Origin: Enterococcus malodoratus ATCC 43197
Lineage (GTDB): Bacteria; Bacillota; Bacilli; Lactobacillales; Enterococcaceae
Assembly (NCBI RefSeq): GCF_000407185.1
Contig: NZ_KE136483.1
Location: forward strand, 868,001-932,000
DNA: 64,000 bases
Reading direction: 5' to 3'
How positions within the stretch are numbered: the first letter of the stretch is position 1; each line of letters starts with the position of its first letter. The position numbers were made by a program, and so were the translations under genes. This document shows positions 61,596-64,000 of this stretch, in pieces. The notes beneath the pieces were generated by a model. It was not told the DNA's origin. It did not search any database and saw only the letters and a program-made list of their open reading frames with translations.

Positions 61596-62388
61596 CTATT
61601 GGGATTCGTACTTCATATAAGGGGCCCGCTTTGGACGTTTGACTAGCATACATTTCTAGTTCGAAGAGGACAGCTTCCGGCTGATTTTCTAGTTGTTTCG
61701 CAGATGATAGGTAGACTTTCTGAATATCTGCTTCAGCGGTTACTTTTGTTAGATAACGTGTCTTTGGCAGTCGCAAGATATTTTTATGCTGTGCATTTTG
61801 CGGATTTGGTTCTAAAGTAATGAAGAGAAACGTTTCGGGCCGCGGATTTTTAATTACCATGGCGAGACCTCCTTCATAAACCGCCTCTAGACCTTTTTGA
61901 GTAATTTGCTTCAACAGTTGGTTAAATGCAAGGTAGTAGTCATTGCTGCCGATTTTTCCGTTGAAGGGCTCCAACCAATAATCGGTTGATTCGATCGTGA
62001 GTGATAGACCGTCTTTTTGTTTATGGAGTGTTTCGTTTCGCCGTACCTCCTTTTTCATTTCCTCTAAAAAAGTTAGCTTTTTTTCAAACTCGTCCACCTT
62101 GTTTCTGACCAATTTAATTCCGGTGTCTAACACACTATCAATGTCGATTGAAGTGCCGTCAATCCCTAAAAATTCTTTGATATCTTTAAGGGGAATATTG
62201 ATCTCGGCACAAAGCTTGATCATATCCACTAAATAAATGTGTTCTCGCGTATAGTAGCGGTAGCTGTTCTCTGGATTTATGTAGGCGGGAATCAAAATAC
62301 CGATCCGATCATAATATCGCAGGGCTTTTACGTGAATTCCGGTTAGTTTAGATAGTTTGCCGATTGTGATTAATTCTGTCGTATCCAT
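61585..62388 (-). CDS. MerR-family regulator with GyrI-like effector domain
   Basis: 267 residues. ELITIGKLSKLTGIHVKALRYYDRIGILIPAYINPENSYRYYTREHIYLVDMIKLC is the MerR winged helix; a coiled coil follows (~75-120), then a GyrI/BmrR-like ligand-binding domain (~130-265). Family members (BmrR, BltR) bind hydrophobic drugs and activate efflux pumps. No pump gene is adjacent; the gene stands alone. Different subfamily from the regulator at 26867. Confidence 0.88.
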   Translation of the reverse strand: MDTTELITIGKLSKLTGIHVKALRYYDRIGILIPAYINPENSYRYYTREHIYLVDMIKLCAEINIPLKDIKEFLGIDGTSIDIDSVLDTGIKLVRNKVDEFEKKLTFLEEMKKEVRRNETLHKQKDGLSLTIESTDYWLEPFNGKIGSNDYYLAFNQLLKQITQKGLEAVYEGGLAMVIKNPRPETFLFITLEPNPQNAQHKNILRLPKTRYLTKVTAEADIQKVYLSSAKQLENQPEAVLFELEMYASQTSKAGPLYEVRIPIEKQ

Positions 62389-62484
62389 CTTTTCTCCTTG
62401 ACCTTCCCTTTAAGGGATAGTTTATAACTGTTTTATAGCATATTTTCCTGCTTATTTCAAAGCGGAGCAAATGGAGGGAGAAAA

Positions 62485-62853
62485 ATGAACATCAAGAAAA
62501 TCATTCATTATATCAATCAGCGGCAATTGAAAGCCAATAATCGTTTGATCGAGGAGAATGTTCTGCTTGGCAGCAAACGTGAGAAAGTGGCGTATTTTCT
62601 GACCTTCAAGGAACTGCATACCAATGTGGAGACCTCTATGAAACGGTTGAAAGAGCTGTTGAAACGCAAGGGCAAGTTGATTATTAATGGCAACTTAAAG
62701 CTTCCCATGATAACGAAATTAATGCTGCTGTCCCAGCGGCATAATCGACATTTTACGATTGTGGTTAACGATGGGTATCGCTTATCAATGCTGAAAAACA
62801 TCGAAAATAGAGAACATTTGGCTGTAATCTTTGAAGAAGATTCAGCGGAATAA
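62485..62853 (+). CDS. YueI-like DUF1694 protein
   Basis: 122 residues. LIEENVLLGSKREKVAYFLTFKEL, then KGKLIINGNLKLPMITKLMLLSQRHNRHFTIVVND is the DUF1694 pattern. Small cytoplasmic protein of unknown function. GGAGGGAG at 62472-62479 sets the start. Followed by a terminator. Confidence 0.78.
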   Translation: MNIKKIIHYINQRQLKANNRLIEENVLLGSKREKVAYFLTFKELHTNVETSMKRLKELLKRKGKLIINGNLKLPMITKLMLLSQRHNRHFTIVVNDGYRLSMLKNIENREHLAVIFEEDSAE

Positions 62854-62872
62854 ACGATTTTTTGTAAACTGA

Positions 62873-62899
62873 ACAGTCGAACTTTCGGCTGTTTTTTTG
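62873..62899 (+). terminator. Terminator after the DUF1694 gene
   Basis: ACAGTCGAA pairs with TTCGGCTGT (one G-U), followed by TTTTTTTG. Confidence 0.7.
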
Positions 62900-62917
62900 T
62901 TGAATGTGAAAATGTTA

Positions 62918-62948
62918 TTGACATGGGACGCGTCCCATAGGGTATATT
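62918..62948 (+). promoter_or_regulatory. Promoter and 16-base palindromic operator of the LacI-family gene
   Basis: -35 TTGACA (62918-62923), then the perfect palindrome ATGGGACGCGTCCCAT (62923-62938), -10 TATATT (62943-62948), 19-base spacer. The CG-centred palindrome is of the LacI/GalR type and lies between the -35 and -10, fitting autorepression. Confidence 0.78.
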
Positions 62949-62979
62949 CTTGATAGATGATAAAAAGGTGGTGGTCCAT

Positions 62980-63927
62980 TTGGCAAATATTCGAGACATT
63001 GCGAAAATGACCGGCGTATCCAAAACGACTGTCTCGCGAGTGATCAACAATCATCAGTATGTTTCAGAGGATATCCGAGCAAAGGTTCAGGCCGCGATTG
63101 AGGAAACTGGCTATGTAGTTAACGGCAACGCCGTGAAACTGAGCAACGGAAAAAACTATACGTTAGGTGTAACGTTGCCCTATAATAGCTCCTGCTATGA
63201 TCGTTTAGTCAATAGCTTGCTGTTTCATGCGAGAGAGAAGGGCTATCAGGTCTTGCTTTTACCTACCTATTACGATGAGAAGACCGAGAGCGAATACTAT
63301 TCGTTACTGGAAAAAAGAATGATCGACGGTCTGGTGCTGACTTCACGCGCCAGTAATTTGGACAATTGGACCAAACTCAAATCAAAAGGGCGAATCGTCT
63401 CGACAGAAAAAGTCGCCGATCCTAAAATTCCCATGATTTTTCCTGATCGCAAAAAGGCCTACGATCAATTATTTTGCGAGTTAGCTGAACAAGGTGTCAG
63501 TAAAGTCATTTTCACAAATAAAAGAGACCTTGCACAAAGCACCAGCGCGCGAGATAAAGCTGACTGCTACCAAAAATATTTTGGTGAGGTGATTGAAGGC
63601 CAAAATTTCTTTACCGGGATTGAAAGTTATGACAACGGGTATTGTTGGGCCAAAGAAACCTTTAAAGAACTGCAGCTGCCTGAAGTGATTTACGCGAATG
63701 CGGATGATACCGCCGCCGGCATCATTAGCGGGCTAGAGGAAATCGGGTTCACACATAAAAAGGATTATCAGATAATTGGCGAAGGCAATCAGCCATATAG
63801 CAGGCTGTTAAATTTTTCGACCATTGATTTTCTGCCAACGGAAATCGGGCCGGCGGTGATCGACTATATTTTATCGGACCAAGGGATGATAAACGTGGCG
63901 AAGGAACCACGTATTATTAAACGATAG
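62980..63927 (+). CDS. LacI/GalR-family transcriptional regulator
   Basis: 315 residues from TTG 62980 (AAAGGTGGTGG at 62964-62974), chosen because the LacI helix-turn-helix begins there (MANIRDIAKMTGVSKTTVSRVINNHQYVSEDIRAKVQAAIEETGYVVN). An ATG at the upstream 62957 region is inconsistent with a transcription start near 62955. Periplasmic-binding-like effector domain follows (~60-315; LGVTLPYNSSCYDRLVNSLLFHAREKGYQVLLLPTYYD). It probably controls itself and the following VOC gene. Confidence 0.9.
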   Translation: MANIRDIAKMTGVSKTTVSRVINNHQYVSEDIRAKVQAAIEETGYVVNGNAVKLSNGKNYTLGVTLPYNSSCYDRLVNSLLFHAREKGYQVLLLPTYYDEKTESEYYSLLEKRMIDGLVLTSRASNLDNWTKLKSKGRIVSTEKVADPKIPMIFPDRKKAYDQLFCELAEQGVSKVIFTNKRDLAQSTSARDKADCYQKYFGEVIEGQNFFTGIESYDNGYCWAKETFKELQLPEVIYANADDTAAGIISGLEEIGFTHKKDYQIIGEGNQPYSRLLNFSTIDFLPTEIGPAVIDYILSDQGMINVAKEPRIIKR

Positions 63928-63964
63928 CTTTACTAAAAATTTGGATTAAGAAGGGAATAAAACG

Positions 63965-64000
63965 ATGCATATCGAACATGTAGCAATTTGGACCAAGGAT
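63965..64000 (+). CDS. Start of a VOC/glyoxalase-family protein (partial)
   Basis: Only 12 codons are in the window: MHIEHVAIWTKD, the usual beginning of glyoxalase/bleomycin-resistance (VOC) proteins, with AGAAGGGA at 63950-63957. Probably in an operon with the LacI-family gene, 37 bases upstream. The remainder is outside the window. Confidence 0.65.
   Translation, partial: MHIEHVAIWTKD

Noticed and set aside
62517-63050. Minus-strand open frame of 177 codons over the DUF1694 gene and LacI start
   Set aside because: Overlaps two well-supported genes and a terminator on the other strand; low-complexity translation.

Overview
The window is low-to-moderate GC Firmicutes DNA, most likely from an Enterococcus-like member of the Lactobacillales. 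This rests on gene content: a Tn916-type conjugation module, a lactococcal/streptococcal-type lac operon, glucosaminate and hexitol PTS operons, and AT-rich start regions with strong AGGAGG ribosome sites. The species cannot be fixed from the sequence alone. The first ~35 kb is the right-hand part of an integrative and conjugative element (ICE). From about 35 kb onward the DNA looks like ordinary host chromosome dense in carbohydrate metabolism.

ICE part (1 to ~34.9 kb). The end of orf19/tcpD, ardA, tcpE, tcpF, tcpH, tcpG and tcpC keep the Tn916 order. A two-gene Gabija-type anti-phage system (OLD-family ATPase/TOPRIM nuclease GajA and short UvrD-like helicase GajB) sits between ardA and tcpE. 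A large accessory region follows at 10.5-31.9 kb, where Tn916 carries tet(M). It holds an aldehyde dehydrogenase, a HAD-phosphatase/tyrosine-recombinase chimera, lacR, the divergent lacABCDFEG-lacX tagatose-6-phosphate operon, a zeta-toxin fragment with transposase debris, and an electrophile/redox block. That block contains an NAD(P)-binding protein, two flavodoxins, a Zn alcohol dehydrogenase, a MerR regulator, an IS3-family insertion, an aldo/keto reductase and a frameshifted MFS pump. Four promoters in it share the 19-bp spacer and dyad layout of MerR-family control. The element ends with an Orf7-like sigma factor, an Orf8-like protein, a small helix-turn-helix protein (probable excisionase) and a tyrosine integrase next to the attR region.

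Chromosomal part (35 to 64 kb). purC converges on the integrase. A DUF1349 gene and a GntR regulator precede an operon for an amino-sugar-acid substrate: PTS IIC, small membrane protein, MupG/DUF871 glycosidase, amidohydrolase/deacetylase, DgaE-like ammonia-lyase, DgaF-like aldolase and a ketodeoxygluconate-type kinase. Next come an M23-like membrane protein, an ECF S-component-like protein, and a minus-strand operon for a three-subunit [FeFe] hydrogenase (NuoE-, NuoF- and H-cluster subunits). A lysine-rich unknown protein follows. A second sugar locus has a divergent RpiR regulator and PfkB kinase facing a class II aldolase, Zn dehydrogenase, fused PTS IIC-IID, IIA, IIB, SDR, GntR and a P-loop kinase, probably for a hexitol or ketose. 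The window ends with a YjbR-type protein, a MerR/GyrI-like regulator, a DUF1694/YueI protein, a LacI-family regulator with a 16-bp palindromic operator, and the start of a VOC-family gene.

Start codons were reassigned in several places from ribosome-binding sites. All family assignments come from reading motifs in the translated sequence, not from a database search.
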